From DATFLS01 sp964413425 (GTDB lineage Bacteria > Fidelibacterota > JAANXI01), in contig CAYPST010000047.1 in assembly GCA_964413425.1 (NCBI GenBank), positions 1-29,408 on the forward strand: DNA of 29,408 nucleotides. The letters run 5' to 3'. Of this stretch, positions 22,462 through 29,408 are shown one piece after another (position 1 is the first letter of the stretch; each line of letters begins with the position of its first letter). The translations under genes and the position numbers were made by a program. The notes beneath the pieces are model-generated. The model did not search any database. It was not told the origin of the DNA and was given only the letters and a program-made list of their open reading frames with translations.

Positions 22462-24546
22462 CTATTTTTCCTCCAGATATTCCAGCATCTGGTCGATATC
22501 AGTGGTTGGCTGCTTACATGTGAAGTCATGACATACGTATGCTGTGGTCTTATTGTCGATGGGATTGTGATTTTTCGTATATTCCGCCAGGTGGATAATT
22601 TCTTTCTCTGCTCCAGTGGGTCGAAACAACACCACTTTATTTGGCAGGTAGGTTGACCACACCGCCCGTATCATCGCTCGGGTGGAGGATGTCTCCTGCT
22701 GTCCGGCGATGACGACTTCATACGACGGGCCGATGGCAAAGTCCAAACCGCATAACATCATGGTTAAGGCATCCGGTTGCGCCTTTAATATCCCGGTAAA
22801 GGCCTCTGCCGTGTTCATGGCATATTCTTCGTAATCCGGGTTCCCGGTAAGCCGGGCCAGGCGGATCAATACATACATGGCGACCGAATTTCCGGAAGGA
22901 TACGCTCCGTCATACGCCTCCTTCTGACGCGCAATCATATGCTCACCATCATCGGGTGTAAAATAGAATCCGTGGTTCTCCGTATCCCAGAATCGCACCA
23001 TCATATCGTCGGCGAGGCTCATGGCGGTACGTAAATACCGGGGTTTGAAGGTGGTTTCATATAATTCCAGCAATCCCCAGATGAAAAAGGCATAGTCCGG
23101 AAGATTGCCCAGGACATCCGACTGCCCTTTCCGATACATATGAAGCAGCCGCTCTTGTTGATCCATCATATACTCCAGAATAAAAGTGGCGCCTTTATCA
23201 GCATCTTCCGCCAGCAGAGGGTCTGTAAAGACGCGGGATGCCTTGGCAAAAGCGGCGATCATCAGGCCGTTCCAATCCGTGAGTATTTTATCATCCAGCA
23301 GAGGGGTTTCGCGCTGTTCACGATGAGCAAATAAGGCTTGCCGGGCACGCTCGAGCTCGGTTTCCAGTTCTGATTCTTTCATCCCCCGTCTCTCGGCCAG
23401 TGCCGTTAGGGGCTCTTTGAGATAGATAATATTGGCTCCGGTCTGTTTTCCGGTGCTTTCCTCCCGAATGTTCCCCTCCTCGGTGAGATTATATACATCG
23501 ATGAATAGCTCGGCATGATCCGCATCCAGAATATCGCGTATTTCGTCTGTTGTCCACAGATAAAAAGCCCCTTCTTTGCCTTCGGAGTCGGCATCTCTGG
23601 CAGAGAAGAAGGCCCCGTCAAGCGAGGTCATTTCACGGAGAACGTAGGTGAAAATTTCCCGGGCGGTTTCCCGGTAAAATTCATCTTTGGTAGCCTGGAA
23701 GGCCTCCGTATAAGCGATCGCCAGCAGCGCCTGATCGTATAACATTTTTTCAAAATGCGGAAGTATCCATTCCCGGTCGGTGGAATACCGGTGGAACCCA
23801 TAGCCCACGTGATCGAAGAGTCCGCCCAACCGCATCCGGCGGAGGGTCTTTTCCACCATGGAGAGGGCCTGCTCATCGCCGGTCCGATGCCAATACCGGA
23901 GCAGGAAGAGCAGGTGATGGGGCGAGGGAAATTTGGGCGCCTGGCCAAAACCACCGTATTCTTCATCATAGCGTCGATCCAGCTGCTCGTATGCCCGCTG
24001 AGGTATTTGTTCATTCAGGCTCAATCCGGAGGATTTCTCCGGGGCACGCTGTAATAGGCGTGTCACTTCCTGTGCAGAGGTTAACACACGCTCGCGGTCT
24101 TCCTCCCAGAGATGGGTAATCTGCGGGATCAGATCCAGCATGCCCTTTTGCCCGTGCCGGCTCTCTTTGGGAATGTACGTCGCTGTGAAGAACGGTTGCT
24201 TCGCCGGGGTCATAATCACGGTGAGAGGCCAGCCGCCCCGACCGGTGAGCATCTGACACACATCCATATACAATTGGTCGATATCCGGCCGCTCTTCCCG
24301 ATCCACCTTGATACTGACGAACGCTTCGTTCATCTTTTCGGCCACCTCAGGGTCGCTGAAGGATTCATGCTCCATCACGTGACACCAATGACAGGTGGAA
24401 TATCCGATGGAGAGAAAGACGGGTTTATCCTGCTCTTCCGCTTTCTGAAAAGCTTCTTTACACCAGGGATACCAGTCCACCGGATTATCTGCGTGCATCT
24501 GAAGATATGGACTTCGGGAGTCAGCCAATCTGTTCTGTGCCGCCAT
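22462..24546 (-). CDS. DUF255 thioredoxin-fold protein (YyaL/SSP411 family)
   Basis: The 694-residue protein starts with a thioredoxin-like domain (about 1-165). Its active-site-like motif is Cys52-His-Trp-Cys55-His, followed by VDREERPDID and the cis-Pro region GGWPLTV. The remainder is the alpha/alpha toroid-like part typical of the YyaL/spermatogenesis-associated protein 20 family. There is no signal peptide. The biochemical role of the family is unsettled; cellobiose epimerase-like folds are known in the C-terminal part. GAGGAAACG precedes the ATG. It lies 206 nt upstream of the encapsulin operon on the same strand, but no functional link is known. Confidence 0.93.
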   Translation of the reverse strand: MAAQNRLADSRSPYLQMHADNPVDWYPWCKEAFQKAEEQDKPVFLSIGYSTCHWCHVMEHESFSDPEVAEKMNEAFVSIKVDREERPDIDQLYMDVCQMLTGRGGWPLTVIMTPAKQPFFTATYIPKESRHGQKGMLDLIPQITHLWEEDRERVLTSAQEVTRLLQRAPEKSSGLSLNEQIPQRAYEQLDRRYDEEYGGFGQAPKFPSPHHLLFLLRYWHRTGDEQALSMVEKTLRRMRLGGLFDHVGYGFHRYSTDREWILPHFEKMLYDQALLAIAYTEAFQATKDEFYRETAREIFTYVLREMTSLDGAFFSARDADSEGKEGAFYLWTTDEIRDILDADHAELFIDVYNLTEEGNIREESTGKQTGANIIYLKEPLTALAERRGMKESELETELERARQALFAHREQRETPLLDDKILTDWNGLMIAAFAKASRVFTDPLLAEDADKGATFILEYMMDQQERLLHMYRKGQSDVLGNLPDYAFFIWGLLELYETTFKPRYLRTAMSLADDMMVRFWDTENHGFYFTPDDGEHMIARQKEAYDGAYPSGNSVAMYVLIRLARLTGNPDYEEYAMNTAEAFTGILKAQPDALTMMLCGLDFAIGPSYEVVIAGQQETSSTRAMIRAVWSTYLPNKVVLFRPTGAEKEIIHLAEYTKNHNPIDNKTTAYVCHDFTCKQPTTDIDQMLEYLEEK

Positions 24547-24936
24547 CGTTTCCTCACTCCTCTATAAGTCGTTATACTTTGTTAACCACAACCGGACCTG
24601 GGTTAAAAAATTCACCACATGTACATGTAATTCCTCTCATACGTTACGTGTTATAATGCACTAATAATTTACCAAGAAATCGGTTCCGAATGTTTCAGTA
24701 AATTATTGAATCTGATCCTGGTTTTCAACAGTTTGGGATCGATTGTATATGTGGAGAACCGAGAAGTAACCCCCGGTAGAAATCGAGTTCCCAGAGTGCC
24801 TGCTGTTGTTTAACCTCGGATTAAAGATAATATGTCATCCATGGTTATGAAACATACCCGGCATAGGTATAATCTCTAAAAGGATTGGGTGCAGCAGTAA
24901 TAATGTGGCCTTCTGCGGAGCGACATTGCCAGTCAA
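24547..24936. other. 390-bp intergenic region with palindromes
   Basis: No gene. Apart from the 10-bp inverted repeat annotated separately, a 12-bp palindrome ACATGTACATGT lies at 24617-24628, about 70 nt upstream of the DUF255 start, and could be an operator. Confidence 0.4.
24663..24707. repeat. 10-bp perfect inverted repeat
   Basis: AATAATTTAC (24663-24672) and GTAAATTATT (24698-24707) are separated by 25 nt that contain a small CGG/CCG stem. It has no T-run. It could be a cruciform, operator or remnant of a small element. Confidence 0.45.
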
Positions 24937-25806
24937 TTAGTGTAACAGGATGAGAATGGCCCCGAGAATCATGATGCCGCCGGCGGACAGGTTCTGCAGG
25001 AGCCGTTTCTCCTGAAAGAACAGGAAGCCGACAATAATGTTAAACAGGATACTGAGGCGTTTAATACTGACCACATAGGAAACCAGCCCTGTTGTGAAGG
25101 CAAGATTCACCGAAAGGGCGACACAAAATACTGTGACCCCGAGAGTGATAAGCGATTTCATGGAGGCGGCATTCGGTAAGATTTCTCCGAGCGAACGGCG
25201 CCGGAAAATAAGATGGTAGACCGACAACAGGAGGGTTGAAAAGGGAAGGGTCGTCCCAAGGGCGAACAGGGCGGAGGAGTGCAGAATTGCATTCTTGAAG
25301 AATGGAACAGCGATAGAAAAGCAGAAGGCGGTGATAAACATGTATCGTGCTCCCCTGTCCTGGAGCAACAGATGCAAAGGTTGCCAGAGTGATTGTTGCG
25401 AGCGTTCGATATGGAGTACGTAGGATCCGGAAACGACGATGACGACTCCGATTATCCCTAACAGAGAAGGAGTTTCGCCTAACACGATGAATCCGGAGAA
25501 TAACAGGAAGACAGGAGTAAAGGATAATAACGGAACCACCCGGGACATGGAGGAATGCCGGAGGGATCGACTCATAAACACAATCGCGGCAACGTCCGCA
25601 AGACAGCCAAACAGCGCGGAGGGATAGAAAGCGGGAGCAATTGAAGGGACGGGGATAAACAAGAGCATGCCCACTGCGATTCCGGATGCCACAAGATATC
25701 TGGTATATACTATCGTGCGATCAGTGGCGGTGACCACCGCACTTTTCATTAACGTACGTTCCAGCGTCGCAAATATTGCGGCAGCGAAAGCGAATACAAA
25801 CCACAT
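24937..25806 (-). CDS. EamA/DMT-superfamily transporter
   Basis: The 289-residue protein is strongly hydrophobic with about ten predicted transmembrane helices in two EamA repeats (about 1-130 and 145-289). Drug/metabolite transporters of this type move amino acids, metabolites or drugs across the inner membrane; substrate unknown. The end of the second repeat, ILFNIIVGFLFFQEKRLLQNL, followed by the GAILILL helix, is typical. The only start in frame is the ATG at 25806. The clear GGAGG lies 16 nt upstream of it, farther than usual. Confidence 0.9.
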   Translation of the reverse strand: MWFVFAFAAAIFATLERTLMKSAVVTATDRTIVYTRYLVASGIAVGMLLFIPVPSIAPAFYPSALFGCLADVAAIVFMSRSLRHSSMSRVVPLLSFTPVFLLFSGFIVLGETPSLLGIIGVVIVVSGSYVLHIERSQQSLWQPLHLLLQDRGARYMFITAFCFSIAVPFFKNAILHSSALFALGTTLPFSTLLLSVYHLIFRRRSLGEILPNAASMKSLITLGVTVFCVALSVNLAFTTGLVSYVVSIKRLSILFNIIVGFLFFQEKRLLQNLSAGGIMILGAILILLH

Positions 25807-26211
25807 GTGTTTTACTACAATTCCTCCTGCATGGTCATTGATCCGATTCCATATCTGGTACGAAGCTAATATAATAGAGCAAATTTCTCCATGTATCGCA
25901 GGCGCTTTTCCTATTGGGGAGGTGCAGAGCGCCAGAAAAGCACCTCTGTGTGGGAGAAAGGAACCTCAACCGAACGATGGCCGGAAGCCATGAAAAAGTC
26001 ATTTATGAATACGGGCAATGGGAGTTCCCCGTAACGGAGGATATGACGACAATCTGACAATCTGATTATACAATATTGTTAGTAGTCCTGATATCCGCCA
26101 ATGATTTCCACGCTGTATCAATGGCAGGTCGTCTTCTGAGAACGTGATATTTCTGGCACACTTCGGGGCCAGCGTCTGCCGCCTCTCTGAGCGGACTAAA
26201 TCACGAGAGCA
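25807..26211. other. 405-bp intergenic region
   Basis: No gene is supported. A 7-bp stem GAGGTGC (25919-25925) with GCACCTC (25940-25946) and a tandem ACAATCTG near 26050 are present. Nothing links it to the repeat families of the window. Confidence 0.4.
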
Positions 26212-27105
26212 TTAAATTAACGAATCCTGCTGCCACCCGAGTTTGATCAGTTCAATCCTGTTCGGATCCGCACTTCCCAGGTGATGTCTGGTATCCGCGA
26301 GGAAGATGTGTTTGGGAGGAGGATTCAGGGGCCGCTCCTCGCCGAAGTGTTGGGTCCGTTTGACCTGGATAATTCGCACACCGGTGGCATCCGTCGCAAC
26401 CGGATCCAGTCCCACCAGCAATCCCTGGTAGGGCCAGATGTATTGCGGACTGAAATGGTGGGGACCGATCCCGTGAAAGAGCGGGGTAAACATTGCCAGG
26501 ATATTCAACCGGGTTTTTCCGGCGATTTTCGGTCGTTTCCAGATGGTTGCCAGGTCCGCACACGAATCCGGATGGAAGGCGCTGGGCTGCTCTGTGAACA
26601 TAATGTAGTTCTTAATGAGCGTTCCCACCCCTGCCCAATGGTGAGACCGCATGGGGCGAACGTTAATAAGTGCGGTCCCTTCCATGAAGACCGGATCGTT
26701 TCGCAGTCCTCTGTCGCGGACACTGATGTTTTTCTCCGGAACGCCCACCTCCCGGACACGATGTTTGATGGCCGTATTCAGCGCAGGCGGAGTGGGTAAA
26801 TAATGCCAGACGTTCGTTTTAATGCCCACCACATCCGAGGGTTGCACTATCTGCTTCCAGGCCTCGGCGGGTGTGGATACATCGAATAACGTCATAACCG
26901 CTTCATCCAGCATCTGCTGAACGATACCCTCGTTCGGCCTGTTCAGATCATCCAGGAGGTTGTGATGTCGAATGAGCACCACCCTGGACTTCTCTTCCCG
27001 GGCACCCGGCAGATGATGACCCGGCAGAGAGAGATACAGGGCACCGGCGGCCATCGAAACAGTATTTATTAAGAAATCACGTCTGGTGAAGGGTGTTCGT
27101 TTCAC
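26212..27105 (-). CDS. Tat-exported DUF362 protein
   Basis: The 297-residue protein begins with a twin-arginine signal (TRRDFL at 7-12) followed by a hydrophobic stretch to about residue 28, so it should be exported folded. The rest matches the DUF362 family, including DVVGIKTNVW, the RPMRSHHWAGVG segment with TLIKNYIMF, and the C-terminal GLDPVATDATGVRI. Cys is nearly absent, so no iron-sulfur cluster is suggested. The family's function is unknown. The GTG start at 27105 is supported by GAGG five nt upstream; the overlapping ATG is in another frame and hits a stop at once. It follows the DUF6599 gene by 21 nt and is probably cotranscribed. Confidence 0.88.
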   Translation of the reverse strand: MKRTPFTRRDFLINTVSMAAGALYLSLPGHHLPGAREEKSRVVLIRHHNLLDDLNRPNEGIVQQMLDEAVMTLFDVSTPAEAWKQIVQPSDVVGIKTNVWHYLPTPPALNTAIKHRVREVGVPEKNISVRDRGLRNDPVFMEGTALINVRPMRSHHWAGVGTLIKNYIMFTEQPSAFHPDSCADLATIWKRPKIAGKTRLNILAMFTPLFHGIGPHHFSPQYIWPYQGLLVGLDPVATDATGVRIIQVKRTQHFGEERPLNPPPKHIFLADTRHHLGSADPNRIELIKLGWQQDSLI

Positions 27106-27126
27106 ATCTGCCTCACTTGGTATGAA

Positions 27127-28038
27127 TTATGAAGTTTGTTTTTCCGATATCTTCCGGGAGACGCTCTCCATGAGAGAATGAACCGCATTAACCGAAGGAC
27201 CGTTCAATACAGCGACCAGGTAGTGATCGACGGTTCGACATCCGATGTAGGTTCCGTCTTCAATCCGGACAGTCTGTTCCTGTTCCAGCTCCGGTGCATA
27301 ATTCCGGACAAAATCGTGTCTGGCTTGTGCGGCTTCATTGCCGCCTGGATATTGAATTAGCAAAAGATAATATCGCTGATCCGGTGTGCCGTATCTTGCC
27401 AGTATGGCATCGGTATCTTCGTTAATATGCAGGATGTTTTCGTCAGCGATGTAATAATGCGAATTCAACCAGATGTAATGATGAAAATAGCGCACACTTT
27501 CGTGCACCAGTGCCTCTTCGGGAAGAAGGCGGAGAATTTGCGGTTTCTGCCCTTCCCGGGGAATTGCCTGCTCGATCCGGCGGGCGATCCGGGAAATTGT
27601 CTGTTTGGCTTTTTCGGTCTCAGGGCTGGCCAGGATTGAAACGTAATACCGGTCCTTCCAGAACAGCAATAAGCCGGGAACATACTGGGAACCCTGCCCA
27701 TAAGTGCTGTCAATAGTTTCTCTGGAATGAGAAAACACTCCATAGGCGTTTTGAGATGTGCCCATATCGAATAGATCTACCTGGATTGTTGGCTGATCAG
27801 GAGCAGTGTACACCCGGTTAATCATGCGCCGGAAATCATAGGAAAGATAAAGTTCAGCGCCGCCATCAATATAATCGTATAAATTATCCGGCGTATAAAT
27901 GCGATCCTGTTCTGCAACAGTCCAACCTTCAACGTTGTCGGGTAATAGTTGAATAAGTTCGGGTTGATTCACGCACATGCTAAATACTGCTGCTATACTA
28001 GCAGTGAGAATACTTCTCCTGATTCGAAGGTTAGACAT
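27127..28038 (-). CDS. DUF6599-type exported protein
   Basis: The 303-residue protein has an N-terminal signal (RIRR then a hydrophobic stretch ending FSMC), which may be a signal peptide; the lipobox is imperfect. The segment YTPDNLYDYIDGGAELYLSYDF is the pattern I associate with DUF6599. Two related alpha/beta halves seem present (about 45-150 and 190-295). No catalytic motif is recognised. The ATG at 28038 is preferred because it begins a plausible signal peptide and has GAGG upstream; an in-frame GTG at 28068 would add ten residues. It precedes the DUF362 gene closely, which suggests the two act together in the periplasm. Confidence 0.8.
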   Translation of the reverse strand: MSNLRIRRSILTASIAAVFSMCVNQPELIQLLPDNVEGWTVAEQDRIYTPDNLYDYIDGGAELYLSYDFRRMINRVYTAPDQPTIQVDLFDMGTSQNAYGVFSHSRETIDSTYGQGSQYVPGLLLFWKDRYYVSILASPETEKAKQTISRIARRIEQAIPREGQKPQILRLLPEEALVHESVRYFHHYIWLNSHYYIADENILHINEDTDAILARYGTPDQRYYLLLIQYPGGNEAAQARHDFVRNYAPELEQEQTVRIEDGTYIGCRTVDHYLVAVLNGPSVNAVHSLMESVSRKISEKQTS

Positions 28039-28139
28039 TTGATGGTGTATCCTCTGAATTCCGGACACCTTATTCAGCAGATCTCAAAGTTTCAGAACGT
28101 GATGACAGAAGTATGGTTACCGGAGTTGAATCCTTGACA

Positions 28140-28538
28140 TCAGTCTGTGAAAGGTACTTCGATCTCGCCGCTCTTCCCATATTGTTGCTGTGCGAAACCC
28201 TCGGTCACCACTTCCTCGCCATCCTCTGTTTTCACGGTGATTTCCATGTGATAGAGTCCCGGGTCTGCGCCGTAGTCTTCGGTAAATGCATACGTCCATA
28301 CATTGTCGTCGGCGGTGGAGTCTCCCTGTTGCCCATCATTGCGGAAGGTGAAGGTATAGGAGGGATACTCACGCACAGTAGCAACAACTTGATCCACAGT
28401 TTGAGTGGGGCCCTCCAGAGTCACAAACATTTTCTCGTTCCGGAATTCTGTGTGGGTCACGGTCAGGGGTTCTTTTTCACAGGAAATCAAGAAGAGGAAT
28501 AGAATAGAGAAAAAGCATAAGAAATGTCTTACCATCAT
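28140..28538 (-). CDS. Small lipoprotein with an Ig-like domain
   Basis: The 132-residue protein has a lipoprotein signal with the lipobox LISC at about 17-20, followed by charged residues, so it is probably anchored in the envelope. The mature part reads as one beta-sandwich. The motif NDGQQGDSTADDNVWTYAF resembles the GD-x-x-AGDGVYT pattern of surface Ig-like domains. Two tandem ATGs are possible starts. Function is unknown. It lies about 100 nt upstream of the DUF6599 gene on the same strand and may belong to that unit. Confidence 0.82.
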   Translation of the reverse strand: MMVRHFLCFFSILFLFLISCEKEPLTVTHTEFRNEKMFVTLEGPTQTVDQVVATVREYPSYTFTFRNDGQQGDSTADDNVWTYAFTEDYGADPGLYHMEITVKTEDGEEVVTEGFAQQQYGKSGEIEVPFTD

Positions 28539-28677
28539 AGTTTCTCTCTCTTGTTATAGTTATGCCGGGACCTGAACTGGCAACAGTTGTATAGTACTTC
28601 GGCAATCCAGAAAAATCAATAGGTTCCTGGTATCAAATTGTTTTGACCGGGCGCGATAACCTTCCGGGGTGGGCAAG

Positions 28678-28992
28678 TTAGAGAACGGTTTCCATTTTTT
28701 GCTTAATAGTCTCGACCAGTTCCGGATCATCCCGATAATAGATGTCCGGAATATTGAGAACGTGAATTCGGTGATTATCAGCGTATTCCGGGAAACGCTG
28801 CTTGATGGAGGCCCGGTGAAATTCCTCCATCACAATTACCAGGTCAGCCCATTCGAGATTCTTCACAGTCAGTGCTTGATCCCCGACCCCATGTACGCCT
28901 GCATAATCCGTTTGATACCCCATTCCCTCAAAAAGTTTTGCAGCAGTCGGGCTGCGCTGTTGGCCCGCGGTGCAAACGAACAGAAGTTTCAT
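28678..28992 (-). CDS. Short low-molecular-weight protein tyrosine phosphatase-like protein
   Basis: The 104-residue protein has the LMW-PTP P-loop CTAGQQRS (Cys7, Arg13) at its N terminus and a DIYYRDDPE segment in the place of the general-acid loop. Its length fits the short COG4551-type predicted phosphatases; it is clearly shorter than classical 150-residue enzymes. It lacks the extra Cys pair of arsenate reductase. AAGGAGGAG precedes the ATG. Substrate unknown; it stands alone beside repeat-rich DNA. Confidence 0.88.
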   Translation of the reverse strand: MKLLFVCTAGQQRSPTAAKLFEGMGYQTDYAGVHGVGDQALTVKNLEWADLVIVMEEFHRASIKQRFPEYADNHRIHVLNIPDIYYRDDPELVETIKQKMETVL

Positions 28993-29159
28993 ACTCCTCC
29001 TTGTTGTTTGTAAATACGGTAAGACTTCACAGCGAATTTTTCAATGAAAAACCAGGCTGGGAATCTATGGGAGAGTGTGTTTAGATAACGCCTCGCCCGA
29101 AGGGATGCTCCGAAGTCCCAGAAGGGATCCCGTTGGGGGAGTCTCTTCGAGGCCTTCGG

Positions 29160-29183
29160 CAAAGAGATCCCTCTGGGACAAAG
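29160..29183 (+). repeat. GATCCC repeat module, copy 2
   Basis: Matches 1660-1683 at 22 of 24 positions and abuts the 84-bp repeat directly. Confidence 0.65.
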
Positions 29184-29267
29184 AAATAATACATAACTGA
29201 AACACCGAAACTCACTGAAAGACACTGATAATTTGAGACTTGATATTAAACTTTGCCCGCTGCCTAT
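29184..29267 (+). repeat. Dispersed 84-bp repeat, copy 2
   Basis: Gap-free partner of 1549-1632, with 11 mismatches. It ends in TGCCTAT and is followed by a CCCGCT/AGCGGG stem. Confidence 0.8.
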
Positions 29268-29296
29268 CCCGGCGAAGCGGGAATTTGAAACTCTTT

Positions 29297-29312
29297 ATTC
29301 GCCGCGGCGAAT
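29297..29312. repeat. 16-bp perfect palindrome
   Basis: ATTCGCCGCGGCGAAT reads the same on both strands, lying between the 84-bp repeat and the window end. It may be a terminal part of the repeat element or a protein-binding site. Confidence 0.5.
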
Positions 29313-29408
29313 GTGATTTCGAAAACGTTTCATTATCGGGACTGCCCACTGCCTACTGCCTATACGTCCATTAAAAAAACTTCATGTTTTCCAGCTGTTT
29401 TTTTAAAC

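Larger units (their letters stand above)
28993..29408. other. 416-bp repeat-rich right edge
   Basis: No gene. From left to right it carries the CCTCGCCC module (29087-29107), a GGATCCC-rich part, the 16-nt inverted match to 8.8 kb (29152-29167), the GATCCC module and 84-bp repeat, a 16-bp palindrome, and the phrase CTGCCCACTGCCTACTGCC near 29342-29360. The element probably continues past the window. Confidence 0.6.

Noticed and set aside
26153..26168. TGGCACACTTCGGGG as a sigma-54 promoter
   Set aside because: The -12 box does not fit, and no plus-strand gene follows.
1..29408. CRISPR array, integrase, insertion sequence or prophage
   Set aside because: No regularly spaced direct repeats and no transposase, integrase or phage proteins were found. 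The encapsulin has the HK97 fold, but its EncFtn cargo gene and the lack of phage genes show it is not a capsid.

Overview
This 29.4 kb window looks like a chromosomal segment of a Gram-negative, peptide- or amino-acid-fermenting bacterium. The Gram-negative call rests on a heptosyltransferase-like GT9 enzyme, a Cys-lipidated protein and a Tat-exported protein. G+C content is moderate. The style of the proteins (Bacteroidetes-type alanine dehydrogenase, DUF6599-DUF362 pair) and the dispersed intergenic repeats suggest an FCB-group or deep-branching relative such as Marinimicrobia or Calditrichota. That placement is an impression, not a computed result. I see no tRNA, rRNA, transposase, phage gene or CRISPR array.

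Region 1 (1-4.6 kb): an isochorismatase-fold hydrolase, a receiver-only protein, and a two-component pair on the minus strand. The pair is a membrane PAS histidine kinase followed 9 nt later by an NtrC/AtoC-type sigma-54 activator.

Region 2 (5.0-18.5 kb, nearly all plus strand) is the metabolic core. It holds leucine dehydrogenase, malic enzyme (MaeB type), a methionine gamma-lyase-like PLP enzyme, butyrate kinase with phosphate butyryltransferase (4-nt overlap), alanine dehydrogenase, a butyryl/4-hydroxybutyrate-type CoA-transferase, and a ferredoxin-linked branched-chain 2-oxoacid oxidoreductase (ferredoxin subunit, VorB, fused beta-gamma; 4-nt overlaps). Together they form a plausible route: amino acid -> 2-oxoacid (dehydrogenases or lyase) -> acyl-CoA + CO2 + reduced ferredoxin (Vor) -> acyl phosphate (Ptb) -> organic acid + ATP (Buk), or CoA recycling by the transferase. 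A convergent arsC lies inside this block. Sigma-54-like -24/-12 sequences precede both the leucine dehydrogenase and the alanine dehydrogenase genes, which suggests the adjacent activator controls the island.

Region 3 (18.5-24.5 kb): a GT9 glycosyltransferase, a GNAT acetyltransferase, a small DUF2892 membrane protein, then a minus-strand encapsulin nanocompartment operon. The operon encodes an encapsulated ferritin-like cargo with a C-terminal targeting peptide, then the HK97-fold shell, then a strong terminator. A large DUF255 (YyaL-type) thioredoxin-fold protein lies upstream on the same strand.

Region 4 (24.9-29.4 kb, minus strand): an EamA transporter, a Tat-exported DUF362 protein with a DUF6599 protein, a small lipoprotein, and a short low-molecular-weight phosphatase-like protein. 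The window ends in repeat-rich DNA. An 84-bp element there is shared at about 87% identity with the 1.55 kb region, and GC-rich modules there recur near 0.1, 1.7, 1.9 and 8.8 kb.
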